Below, piece after piece: positions 1 through 7,529 of a DNA stretch of 16,767 nucleotides (the stretch's first letter is position 1; every line of letters starts with the position of its first letter). This stretch comes from Rhizobium sp. Q54 (GTDB lineage Bacteria > Pseudomonadota > Alphaproteobacteria > Rhizobiales > Beijerinckiaceae). The translations under genes were made by a program, and so were the position numbers. The DNA is taken from positions 1 through 16,767 of the forward strand of contig CAMDKB010000037.1 of NCBI GenBank assembly GCA_945901195.1. The letters are read 5' to 3'. Below the pieces are notes generated by a model. It was not told the DNA's origin. It ran no database searches and saw nothing but the letters and a program-made list of their open reading frames with translations.

Positions 1-1200
1 GACGTGATCACATTTCTGGCAGGTCCGTAAATTGATGTCGGAGTTGAAACGCTCCGTCAGCCAGGCATCTTGAGAGAGTGTAGGCAAGCCGAGTATGCCC
101 TCGTTCCAGGCCCCCACAACAGGCTCAGGCATCGCGTAAGCGTCGTAAGGGTGACGCACCAAAACATAATCACAATTCTCGCACACAAGCGACATGGCCT
201 CGCGTTGCGGCTTGGCAATTGATTGACGCTGAGTAATGACAGAAATCGAGATCATGTCAGGCAGATCTGGTTGCGCAAGCTTTTGCGCCTCCGCTAGCGC
301 CTTTGGCGATTGTGGTTTCTGTCCGACACCATGATGGTGCGGCCCCACAAATACAGCGCCAGCCTTGCGGAAATTGCTTCTTGCACCAAAGCAGACATTC
401 ACTTCGTGCACCGTATTTTCGTGCAGAAAATACCCCATGGGACCAGCATGCAACGTATCGTGAAGTGTTGTGCAGGGCACAATGCATCCAGGACCAAGAT
501 AAGGGAAAATTGGCGTAAGAGCTGCGGGAGCCGCACGGGAGAATTCATAGACGTTGACTCGCAACGGCTCTGTGCGTGTTGGCGGATGTCTGAACTGCCT
601 GTCGTCACGCCGCGACGGGGCTGAGTGGCCCGGCGCCGCAGCGCCTTCTTCTGCAAGTGCATCAAGAATTTCCTGTGCACAGGCGCGCCAGCCAAACGCA
701 TCAAGATCAACCGGAGGCAGGACAGCCCCGGTGCCCGGACATGTGCGCATGCTGATGTCAGCATTGAACTGGGAACACGCGCGCCAATATGCCAGCTGTG
801 GCAATTCTTCCGCGCAATCCCAAACTACACGGGAAACTTCCCGGCCCTCCTTGGAATACCAGGCCACAGCCTCCAGACCGGGTTCGTCGGCTTTGTAGCG
901 CACATGGATAGATGTTTCTTTCGGGACAATGCGGTGCGCGGTTCCACCTGGAACATAAATAAAATCGCCCGGCTCCGTATCGAAATAATTGACCGAGGAA
1001 TTTCGGAACTCAATCCGCGCGCTTCCGGACATTTGCGCAATTGCACTATCCTGCTCGCAAATCAAAAAGAAAGGTTGTGGTTTGCTGTTGACGCTGAGGT
1101 GAAGTTGTGGATCAATCCCGCTCTGCAGGATGGGAAACTCATCATAATCGCCCCGCAAACCCGCTTCCGCAAAGACATCTGATCTGTTTTTCCGGCGCAT
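1..1200 (-). CDS. Double-cupin protein with C-terminal CxxC/CxxC ribbon, 3-hydroxyanthranilate dioxygenase-like (3' end off window)
   Basis: The frame is open from ATG at 1200 to the left edge: 400 codons with no stop, so the C terminus is missing. A ribosome site GGGAG lies at 1209-1213. The protein has two similar halves. Unit A (about 30-165) has a cupin strand EPGDFIYVPGGTAHRI (76-91), then AWYSKEG (113-119) and FNADISMRTCPGTG (145-158). Unit B (about 210-400) has GYFLHENTVHEVNV (256-269), VCENC (339-343) and FNSDINLRTCQKC (385-397). The two CxxC pairs of unit B look like the rubredoxin-type metal site at the end of bacterial 3-hydroxyanthranilate 3,4-dioxygenases. In unit A the first CxxC is lost and only one Cys of the second remains, so that ribbon cannot be complete. 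Unit B matches the two divergent genes at 10463-11715. A ring-cleaving dioxygenase role is inferred from family resemblance; I could not assign the iron ligands. Confidence 0.8.
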   Translation of the reverse strand, partial: MRRKNRSDVFAEAGLRGDYDEFPILQSGIDPQLHLSVNSKPQPFFLICEQDSAIAQMSGSARIEFRNSSVNYFDTEPGDFIYVPGGTAHRIVPKETSIHVRYKADEPGLEAVAWYSKEGREVSRVVWDCAEELPQLAYWRACSQFNADISMRTCPGTGAVLPPVDLDAFGWRACAQEILDALAEEGAAAPGHSAPSRRDDRQFRHPPTRTEPLRVNVYEFSRAAPAALTPIFPYLGPGCIVPCTTLHDTLHAGPMGYFLHENTVHEVNVCFGARSNFRKAGAVFVGPHHHGVGQKPQSPKALAEAQKLAQPDLPDMISISVITQRQSIAKPQREAMSLVCENCDYVLVRHPYDAYAMPEPVVGAWNEGILGLPTLSQDAWLTERFNSDINLRTCQKCDHV

Positions 1201-1332
1201 AAGTATTTCTCCCTCGTCACCGATTACCTGTCGAGCCTGACCAGGTTGCTATTCATATGCCTGATGCCAGACATTACTCGCCGAACTTTATTCTAAGACG
1301 CTGCGGATGTTCATGTGACCTGGCATGACTAT

Positions 1333-2343
1333 TTATTGAGGCTCGACATTTAACTCCTGAACAAGCTTCTGAAACTCCAAACGATCTTTTTTCAGGAAGC
1401 TCGAAAATGCCTCGGGTGTATCGATTATCGGTTCAAGCCCCATCGCAACCATGTGCTTCTGCTTGAATTCAGCATTGGATAAAACTTTTCCAACCTCCGC
1501 GTTCAGGAAGTCGATGATGGGTTTGGGTGTTCCAGCAGGCGCCACCAGCCCGAGATAATTGCGCAAGACCGGACCTTTGTATCCCAGCTCGCGAATAGTC
1601 GGTATGTCGGGGAAAAGAGCTGAACGAATTTCTCCGTCGACCAGCAATCCCTTTATACTACCCTCCTGGAGATAAGGTATAAAATTTGTCACGCCAAAAA
1701 ACGACATATGAATTGAACCTTGCATCATGTTGTTCAATGCGTCAGCGCCTCCCCGAAACGGTACAAAGATCAAATCCAGTGCTTGCTGTTTGTTGATTTG
1801 TTCGAGATACATCTTGTGCGATAAACCGGGTGCAACATATGCAAGCGAATTGGGTCTGACCTTGGCAGCCTTCACCAGATCGTTGATCGAATTCACCTTG
1901 AGCGATGAATGAACCGCAAGAACCTGGGTCGTGAAGAAGAAATTGATAATCGGCGCAAAATCCTTTTGCGGATCATATTGCGGATTTTTGTTCAGGAATT
2001 CTGGGTAAACCAGGGTCTCACCGGAGAGTGCGCATAGTGTATAACCGTCCGCAGGCGCTCCAGCGCAAGCTCTGCCGGATATCAACCAAGCCCCACCGGG
2101 ACGCGGTTCAATCACCAACGCCTTGCCTAATGTCTTTATGAGTTCATTGCCGATCAGGCGGACGAAGAGATCCCAGGTCCCCCCTGATGCGATGCTGGTG
2201 ATCACCTTTATCGGACGATCCGGATAATTCTGTGCATGGGCCGGCAAATTCAGCAGCGGGCCACCAAGCAGGCCGAACAACACCACAAGTGTTTGTCGCC
2301 AGGCGCGTATTTGCGTCATCGTAAGACTTCTCCACCTGCTCAT
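1333..2343 (-). CDS. Bug/TctC-family tripartite tricarboxylate transporter substrate-binding protein
   Basis: This is a periplasmic solute receptor of the TctC/Bug family, which binds carboxylated or aromatic small molecules. From the ATG at 2343 the protein has 336 residues, usual for the family. It starts with a basic, hydrophobic signal peptide ending AHA-Q near residue 37, followed by the family hallmark YPDRPIKVI (about 40-48). Later parts also fit the family: GGTWDLFVR, RPGGAW, ADGYTL and the C-terminal APAGTPKPIIDFLN. The frame can be extended to a GTG at 2382, but the ATG at 2343 has a good GGGAG site six bases upstream and is preferred. No TctA or TctB membrane subunits are in the window, which is common for this family; such orphan receptors may use a distant permease or act as sensors. 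It lies between the LLM gene and the double-cupin gene on the same strand, with gaps of 163 and 132 bases. Confidence 0.93.
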   Translation of the reverse strand: MSRWRSLTMTQIRAWRQTLVVLFGLLGGPLLNLPAHAQNYPDRPIKVITSIASGGTWDLFVRLIGNELIKTLGKALVIEPRPGGAWLISGRACAGAPADGYTLCALSGETLVYPEFLNKNPQYDPQKDFAPIINFFFTTQVLAVHSSLKVNSINDLVKAAKVRPNSLAYVAPGLSHKMYLEQINKQQALDLIFVPFRGGADALNNMMQGSIHMSFFGVTNFIPYLQEGSIKGLLVDGEIRSALFPDIPTIRELGYKGPVLRNYLGLVAPAGTPKPIIDFLNAEVGKVLSNAEFKQKHMVAMGLEPIIDTPEAFSSFLKKDRLEFQKLVQELNVEPQ

Positions 2344-2349
2344 TTGCTT

Positions 2350-2354
2350 CTCCC
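2350..2354 (-). promoter_or_regulatory. Ribosome binding site that decides the Bug receptor start
   Basis: GGGAG on the minus strand, six bases before the ATG at 2343. The longer reading from GTG at 2382 would place this site inside coding sequence and would put 13 polar residues before the signal peptide. Confidence 0.7.
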
Positions 2355-2395
2355 GTGCGAGGTTAACACTGCTGTGAGCCACTAACCGGCAGGCG

Positions 2396-2420
2396 GAGGC
2401 ACTTACACCAAGTGCGCCTC
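2396..2420. other. Hairpin in the gap between LLM gene and Bug receptor gene
   Basis: GCACTT (2399-2404) and AAGTGC (2410-2415) are perfect inverted arms with a five-base loop. The stem can be extended by GAG/CTC with a two-base bulge. No T-run follows on either strand, so it is not a clear intrinsic terminator; it could attenuate or process the transcript between the two genes. Confidence 0.35.
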
Positions 2421-2506
2421 ACGCTGACAAATGCGAAGAGGCAACCGTCACCTCATTTGCACTATGCAATGCACTCTGGCGCTTAATCAGCAATTTATGA
2501 GCTGGT

Positions 2507-3529
2507 TCATGCGGCGGCCTGCATCTCCTGAAGCGCCGGCATGACTTCCGTTCTGAACATGTCATAGGACTTCATGCATTCGTCATGCGTAAGATCGCCG
2601 AAGGAAAATCTGGGCACGAGATAGTTGACCCGTGGCGCGGTGCGAATTTGCGCCAGAAGTTCGTCGCGGACGAACTCAGGCGTGCCGAAAGACATGGCCT
2701 GTGCGCGGATATAATGGCTGATGTCGCCTTCGCCGCGCGAAGAATCAAACCGCTTCCACATCGCGCTATGACTGCCATACCAGCCTTTGAAACCGAACCA
2801 GCCGCGCTCCTCCGCTTCACTTTGTGACCGCGAAATATAGATATGCCGGGTCAGTCCGATTTTGGGAACAATGGCTGTTGCCGGATGGGTTTCGCGAAAG
2901 CTTTCCATATACATGTCAATCATCGCGTTACAGTCTGCCGGATTCTTGATCAGCATGATGTTGCTGCCGTCACGGCCTGCCGCGCGCATTGATTCGACAC
3001 TGCTGGACGTCACCCAAAAAGCTGGTGCGCCTTTTTGATAGGGACGCAATTCCATCGGGACATTGAAGAATTTATAGTAGTCACCGCGATGGCTGACTTT
3101 CTCTTGTGTCAACGCCTTCATGAGCACAGCATAGGCGTCCTTGGTGATGTCCGCCGCCTCATGGGGATTTATGCCAAACAGGGACAATTCATGTGGGACA
3201 ATGCCACGCCCAACACCAAATTCGAACCGGCCGTGGGAGAGATGGTCAAGCATGCAGATCTCTTCGGCCAGACGAAGAGGATGATAAGTTGGTAACACAA
3301 AAACGGTGGGGATCAGCTTGATCCGTTTGGTAATCCGCGACACCGCGGAAAGAAAGGCAATTGGCGACGGCGCAAGTCCGTGTGGCGTAAAATGATGCTC
3401 GGTAAGGTGATAGGCGTAGAAGCCATCTTTGTCGAAGCGCTCTACCTGGGCGATCCGCTCGTCAAAGGTTTGGTGCACCGGAACCTTTTGACGATCAATA
3501 TGATCAATGACTCCGAATTCGAGCGCCAT
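2507..3529 (-). CDS. LLM-class (bacterial luciferase-like) flavin-dependent oxidoreductase
   Basis: A 340-residue member of the bacterial luciferase-like monooxygenase superfamily, usual length. These enzymes use reduced FMN, or in some branches F420, to oxidise small organic molecules with O2. Family marks are the early barrel strand MALEFGVIDH, the loop YHLTEHHF (40-47) and the hallmark LDHLSHGRFEFGVGRG (94-109). The ATG at 3529 has GGGAG seven bases upstream (3537-3541). The gene follows the MarR regulator after 63 bases and precedes the Bug receptor. No flavin reductase is in the window, so reduced flavin must come from elsewhere. The substrate is unknown; the setting suggests an oxygenation step in breakdown of the compound imported by the neighbouring transporters. 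The luciferase-like fold is sure; the exact reaction is not. Confidence 0.93.
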   Translation of the reverse strand: MALEFGVIDHIDRQKVPVHQTFDERIAQVERFDKDGFYAYHLTEHHFTPHGLAPSPIAFLSAVSRITKRIKLIPTVFVLPTYHPLRLAEEICMLDHLSHGRFEFGVGRGIVPHELSLFGINPHEAADITKDAYAVLMKALTQEKVSHRGDYYKFFNVPMELRPYQKGAPAFWVTSSSVESMRAAGRDGSNIMLIKNPADCNAMIDMYMESFRETHPATAIVPKIGLTRHIYISRSQSEAEERGWFGFKGWYGSHSAMWKRFDSSRGEGDISHYIRAQAMSFGTPEFVRDELLAQIRTAPRVNYLVPRFSFGDLTHDECMKSYDMFRTEVMPALQEMQAAA

Positions 3530-3567
3530 GACTTTCTCTCCCAGGTATTCTATTTATAAGGATCCCC

Positions 3568-3580
3568 AATCGTACCGATT
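3568..3580. promoter_or_regulatory. 13-bp palindrome, candidate MarR operator before the LLM gene
   Basis: AATCGTACCGATT is an inverted repeat with perfect five-base arms (AATCG/CGATT) and three central bases. It lies in the 63-base gap between the MarR gene and the LLM gene, about 40 bases before the LLM start. MarR proteins bind short dyads of this general size, so a role as operator is plausible but inferred. An AT-rich stretch lies between it and the LLM start, but I saw no convincing -35/-10 pair. Confidence 0.35.
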
Positions 3581-3592
3581 AGCTGTAAAACG

Positions 3593-3628
3593 TCAAGGAC
3601 CTGTCAGTTTTTCGGGGCCTGTCAATTT
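3593..3628 (-). repeat. Tandem 18-bp duplication at the 3' end of the MarR gene
   Basis: Two adjacent 18-base units (3611-3628 and 3593-3610 on the minus strand) encode KLTGPE and KLTGP-stop. The TGACAGG core is identical in both. This looks like a small slippage duplication that lengthened the C-terminal tail; the repeated TGACAGG core could also be a binding site. Confidence 0.55.
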
Positions 3629-4156
3629 CATTTTTGGTTGCTTTTCACTCAATTCCTTCCCTTCCAAACAACGGCGAAGCTTCGTGATGATCTCCAGAGC
3701 TGTCTTCAGGTCTGAGGCTTTCACAATCTCGCCAACCTGATTGGCCCAGGCGATCTGGCGGGAATTCAGCGCCAGTACGGCTGCGCGGCCACGTTCGGTT
3801 GGCGCGAGCAACTTCGAGCTCTTGTGGCGTTCGTTATGTTGCAATTTGGCCAATCCATCGCGAACAAGAGAATTTGCAATCTGCTGGACCGATTGACGTG
3901 TCAAACCGCGTTCACGGGCGATTTGTGCCACCGATCTGGGCTGCGGCAGTACTGAGCCAAGCACGCGCCAGCGAGCGCTGGTCAAGCCGGTGTCTTCCGA
4001 GAGAACGTCCCCGGCGGCATTAATGCGGCTGTAAAAGCGAAATGTTTCGAATATGAGATCTGTAAAGAGAGCGCCTGCGGGAGTGCGTGCACCACTGCCA
4101 GATGCGCCCTTGTCGACGGCTTTTTTTGCTTTGTCGCTCTTGACCCTAAGTTCCAT
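3593..4156 (-). CDS. MarR-family transcriptional regulator
   Basis: A winged helix-turn-helix regulator of 187 residues. The recognition region is RSVAQIARERGLTRQSVQQI (74-93), preceded by LTSARWRVLGSVL (58-70) and followed by the wing LQHNERHKSSKLLAPTERG (105-123), all typical of MarR. The N terminus (1-28) is a basic, low-complexity tail. The C terminus ends in a duplicated KLTGP, encoded by two adjacent similar 18-base units at 3593-3628. The start overlaps the end of livF by 11 bases, so translation is coupled to the transporter. MarR regulators typically repress linked catabolic genes and release DNA when an aromatic or phenolic ligand binds. Its place inside the run suggests that it controls this cluster and itself. 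Confidence 0.93.
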   Translation of the reverse strand: MELRVKSDKAKKAVDKGASGSGARTPAGALFTDLIFETFRFYSRINAAGDVLSEDTGLTSARWRVLGSVLPQPRSVAQIARERGLTRQSVQQIANSLVRDGLAKLQHNERHKSSKLLAPTERGRAAVLALNSRQIAWANQVGEIVKASDLKTALEIITKLRRCLEGKELSEKQPKMKLTGPEKLTGP

Positions 4157-4865
4157 TCATAAATCCTGTGTTGGCATTCAATGCCCGCGCTATTTCGGGC
4201 TCCCTGAGGCCGGTTCCCTGGAAAACGATGCGGCCGGCATGTTGAACACATACGCTGTCGGCAATCGCCGCAGCAAACGCGAGATTTTGCTCCACGAGCA
4301 AAATTCCGATTCCTTCAGCCTTGATCTGCTTGAGCGTGTCTTGCACACGGCCCACCATGGCTGGAGAAAGCCCTTCAGTTGGTTCATCCAGAATGATGGT
4401 CCCTGGATTGCCCATGAGGGCGCGGGCGATTGCCAGCATTTGTTGTTCTCCGCCCGAGAGGCCGCCCCGGCTTTTCCGACGGCTGGCGAGATTGGGGAAG
4501 AGTTCAAACATGTCCTTTTGTGTCCACGCGCGCATCCGCGCCCTGCCCGGCCGCGCTGCGATGGTGAGATGTTCCTCAACCGTGAGCGAAGGGAATATCC
4601 GCCGGGATTGTGGAACATAGCACAGCCCGGCAGATGCACGTTCCCATGCCGGCAACTTGGTCATATCATGGCCGCCAAAAAGAATGGTCCCGCCGGATAT
4701 ACCGCCTGTCAGGCCCATGATTGCGCGCACAAGTGTTGTCTTGCCCGCGCCGTTATGTCCGACCAGGGCGAGGGTCTTCCCTTGCGGCACAATCAGACTC
4801 ACACCCTGAATGATATGGGCCGTCTGAAGCCTGACTTGCAATCCGTTGATGCTCAGTTCACCCAT
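4146..4865 (-). CDS. livF: Branched-chain amino acid-type ABC transporter ATP-binding protein LivF
   Basis: One of two ATPase subunits powering the Liv-type importer, 239 residues, the usual LivF length. Visible motifs are Walker A GHNGAGKTT (36-44), the Q-loop YVPQSRRIFPSLTVEEHL (83-100), the signature LSGGEQQ (136-142) and Walker B IILDEPTEGLSP (157-168). The switch region reads LLVEQN, where Gln replaces the usual His; this is the normal LivF pattern and separates it from LivG. It starts six bases after the livG stop, and its 3' end overlaps the MarR gene by 11 bases. The Liv-type family also moves amides, urea and aromatic acids, so 'branched-chain amino acid' should be read as the family name only. 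Confidence 0.95.
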   Translation of the reverse strand: MGELSINGLQVRLQTAHIIQGVSLIVPQGKTLALVGHNGAGKTTLVRAIMGLTGGISGGTILFGGHDMTKLPAWERASAGLCYVPQSRRIFPSLTVEEHLTIAARPGRARMRAWTQKDMFELFPNLASRRKSRGGLSGGEQQMLAIARALMGNPGTIILDEPTEGLSPAMVGRVQDTLKQIKAEGIGILLVEQNLAFAAAIADSVCVQHAGRIVFQGTGLREPEIARALNANTGFMNGT

Positions 4866-4871
4866 TCCGCC

Positions 4872-5594
4872 TCACACCAGATAGATTTTCCGCACAAACG
4901 GGTCACGCATGACGTCATCTCGATGACCGCTGGCGACGACCTGACCGAGATGAAGTACGGTGAGATGTTCTGCCAGCGGCAGCCCAATTTCCAGATCGTG
5001 TTCAATCATGAGGACGCTGGTTGTTCGGCTCAGCTTGGCTATCCGCTCGGCCAGCATTTCGCGCTCACTGCGTGTGAGGCCGGCCATCGGCTCATCGAGT
5101 AAAAGAAGCTTCGGCTCGGTCGTCAGCGAAAGCGCTATTTCGAGCCGGCGTTGTTCCCCGTAAGAAAGCGTCCGTACTCTCTCATCGCGCCGCGCGCGAA
5201 GCCCGCACGTATCCAGGGCCTCCTCTGCAATGCTCTTGAGGGCGCTTTCATGGCGAAGCGGCGATGCAGGCGCACCCGCTGCAATCATCACGTTCTCCCA
5301 GACGCTCAATTCCTGAAACAGACTCGCTATCTGAAACGTTCGTCCCAAGCCAAGAAGTGCCCGTTGCCGGACCGACAGTCGGGTGATGTCATGCCCAAGG
5401 AATTCAATCGTACCTGATGAAGAGGGTATCTGACCGTTCAACAAATTGAAAAACGTAGTCTTGCCGGCGCCATTGGGTCCAATAATCAGATGTCTTTTAC
5501 CAAGTGAAAACGAAATATCCATGCCGCGGATAACTTCAACAGAGCCAAAGCTTTTTGTGAGGCCGCGGACGTTGAGCAGAGCATCTTCGCTCAT
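4872..5594 (-). CDS. livG: Branched-chain amino acid-type ABC transporter ATP-binding protein LivG
   Basis: Second ATPase subunit of the importer, 240 residues. Motifs are Walker A GPNGAGKTT (39-47), Q-loop GRTFQIASLFQELSVWENV (84-102), signature LSYGEQRR (143-150), Walker B LLLLDEPMAG (163-172) and the switch IEHD with His199. The family's typical C-terminal tail is short here, ending DPFVRKIYLV. The start codon overlaps the stop of the permease gene by four bases (ATGA), a sign of tight co-translation. With LivF it forms the asymmetric ATPase pair below the fused LivH-LivM permease. The substrate is not readable from this subunit. Confidence 0.95.
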   Translation of the reverse strand: MSEDALLNVRGLTKSFGSVEVIRGMDISFSLGKRHLIIGPNGAGKTTFFNLLNGQIPSSSGTIEFLGHDITRLSVRQRALLGLGRTFQIASLFQELSVWENVMIAAGAPASPLRHESALKSIAEEALDTCGLRARRDERVRTLSYGEQRRLEIALSLTTEPKLLLLDEPMAGLTRSEREMLAERIAKLSRTTSVLMIEHDLEIGLPLAEHLTVLHLGQVVASGHRDDVMRDPFVRKIYLV

Positions 5595-7471
5595 GGCTTG
5601 GCTCCGCCCTGCTGACCATCGGTTTGCTGGCGACCAAAGCGGACACCACCAAACGCAAGCATGGCAACCATTATGTAGATGCAGCCCAGCAAAGAGTGCC
5701 AGCGTGCGGTCAGCCCGGATAATATTTCTTCCAGCCCGATGAGCGCAAAGGCGCCAATTACGGGGCCTGCAAACATGCCCGGCATCCCCAGAATAACCAT
5801 CAATAAAACTTTGGCCGATGTGTAAACACTAAAGAGATCGGGGGCGACAAAGCCGGAATAAATTGCATAAAGCCCACCCGCCAGTCCGCTGAACATACCC
5901 GAGACAACATATGTCACAAACGTTATTCGTGCTGTGTTATAGCCGAGCGTCATCATCCTCTTTTCGTTGCTCCTTATGCCGGTAATATTGAGCCGGAGGC
6001 GTGACCGCGCAAAGAGCCAGTAAACAAATGCAGACGCGGCAAAAATCACGGTGACGTTGACATAGCTTCCCGCTGCGTGACCGAATGACTTGAACACACC
6101 AAATTGTTGCGGATGAATCAAGCCGTCGTCGCCGCCAGTGACGGAGCGCCATTTGAAAACAACACCCCAGACAACCTGCGCCAGCGCCAGTGTGACGAGC
6201 AGCAACTGGGCTTGCCGGGTTCGCAGGGAAACCCCCGCCAGAATGCAGGCCGTGATCGCTGCGCCCACGATTGAAAGTAAAAGCCCAAGGTGAGCATTCA
6301 ATCCCGCCAACCCCGACCAGGCGGTGGCGTATGCGCCAACTCCAAAAAACAGCGCATGCCCGAGGGAGGGCATGCCTCCATACCCCAGCATAATATTAAG
6401 CCCGATTGCGAAGACCGCCCAGATCAGCGCAAGGGTGACAATGCCAAGGGTGTATTCGCTCATTAAAAACGGAAGAGCGAGCATGAGGCTCGCTGCCAGT
6501 ATGAGCCAGACACTCCCGGGCAAGCGCTTGAGTTGATCAACAGCTGCCGATGCAATGCCAATAGCCGCCTGCGGCATGGGTATTATAATGGGCCTCAAGT
6601 CTGGCTTTATCGCATTTTCGGTGACGGGGCGACCGAACAAACCATTGGGACGAAGCATCAATATAAGTAGCATCGGTGCAAAGAGGAGAAACAGGGAGGC
6701 TTCTGGAAAGAGACTTTTTCCAATGCTGTCGAGAATACCGATGAGAAGGGCTGCAATATATGAACCTACGAGGCTTCCTGGCCCGCCAATAATAACGATG
6801 ACGAGGGCAAGAAGAATGACTTCCAGATCTAGCCCGGGCTTTGCGCCAACAAAGGTCGCGCCCAGTGCGCCACTCAGCCCAGCAAGCAGGCTGCCTGTTG
6901 CAAATACCAGCAGCCGAAGCCTGGGAACGCTGACACCAATGGCCTGTGCAATCTCTTCGTCATCGACAGAAGCCCGGACGGTTGCCCCAAACCGAGTCCT
7001 CTCGATGGCATACCATAACGCGACAGCAATCAGGGGGCCGACGAGAAGCAATACAAGACGATCGGCAGGGTAACGCAATGCGCCGACAGGAATGCTATAA
7101 ACGAGTTCCGGCGGCAAAGTGAATACTCGCGGTGTACCGCCCCAATAAAGCAGGGCAAGGTCACCGATGATCATGAAAAGACCAATGGTGACCAATACCT
7201 GGGCAAGATAGTCGCCCTGAAGTCTGTACAAGAGAAAGCGTTCAGCAATCGATCCGATTGCCGCAGCGACGATTGAGCCCGCCAGAATGCCAGCCCATAT
7301 GCCCGCGCCTGATTGTGCAACGGATATGGCGACGTGTGCCCCAAGGAGATAAAGTGAACCATGCGCCATGTTGATGACGCGCAGAACGCCGAAGATCAGC
7401 GTGAATCCGGCCGCCATCAAGAAGAGAAGGTTCCCGTACGCCAGGCCATTTACGACATAGAGCGTCATCAT
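5591..7471 (-). CDS. Fused LivH-LivM permease of a branched-chain amino acid-type ABC importer
   Basis: A single 626-residue membrane protein joins what are usually two genes. Residues 1 to about 285 are LivH-like: many hydrophobic helices, AERFLLYR (76-83), the coupling region FGATVRASVDDEEIAQAIGV and GGPGSLVGSYIAALLIG. After a linker (about 286-320) the rest is LivM-like: GYGGMPSLGHALFFGVGAYA, SVTGGDDGL, a second coupling region GIRSNEKRMMTLGYN, and GMPGMFAGPVIGAFAL. Both halves look intact. The start is one of two adjacent ATG codons (7471, 7468), with only a weak ribosome site. Fused LivHM permeases occur often in proteobacterial aromatic-acid and amide importers. The binding-protein gene lies 58 bases upstream and livG overlaps its end. 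Confidence 0.94.
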   Translation of the reverse strand: MMTLYVVNGLAYGNLLFLMAAGFTLIFGVLRVINMAHGSLYLLGAHVAISVAQSGAGIWAGILAGSIVAAAIGSIAERFLLYRLQGDYLAQVLVTIGLFMIIGDLALLYWGGTPRVFTLPPELVYSIPVGALRYPADRLVLLLVGPLIAVALWYAIERTRFGATVRASVDDEEIAQAIGVSVPRLRLLVFATGSLLAGLSGALGATFVGAKPGLDLEVILLALVIVIIGGPGSLVGSYIAALLIGILDSIGKSLFPEASLFLLFAPMLLILMLRPNGLFGRPVTENAIKPDLRPIIIPMPQAAIGIASAAVDQLKRLPGSVWLILAASLMLALPFLMSEYTLGIVTLALIWAVFAIGLNIMLGYGGMPSLGHALFFGVGAYATAWSGLAGLNAHLGLLLSIVGAAITACILAGVSLRTRQAQLLLVTLALAQVVWGVVFKWRSVTGGDDGLIHPQQFGVFKSFGHAAGSYVNVTVIFAASAFVYWLFARSRLRLNITGIRSNEKRMMTLGYNTARITFVTYVVSGMFSGLAGGLYAIYSGFVAPDLFSVYTSAKVLLMVILGMPGMFAGPVIGAFALIGLEEILSGLTARWHSLLGCIYIMVAMLAFGGVRFGRQQTDGQQGGAKP

Positions 7472-7529
7472 CTGGCCAGTTCCGTCCCTTCCCTGGGCAT
7501 TCTAACGCGAGGGTCCAGCTTGCGAGGTT

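Noticed and set aside
399..764. Minus-strand frame of 121 codons within the double-cupin region
   Set aside because: It is in another frame than the 400-codon gene, which carries the family motifs on both sides without interruption.
625..1182. Plus-strand open frame of 185 codons at the left end
   Set aside because: It is antisense to the double-cupin gene, which shows cupin and CxxC motifs through the same stretch.
2458..2475. Direct repeat of TGCACT in the gap behind the LLM gene
   Set aside because: Six-base copies in AT-rich spacer sequence are expected by chance, and no other signal supports a site.
4053..5102. Long plus-strand open frame of 349 codons
   Set aside because: It lies antisense to livF and livG, whose Walker, signature and switch motifs are intact; the predicted protein has no recognisable domain and no ribosome site.
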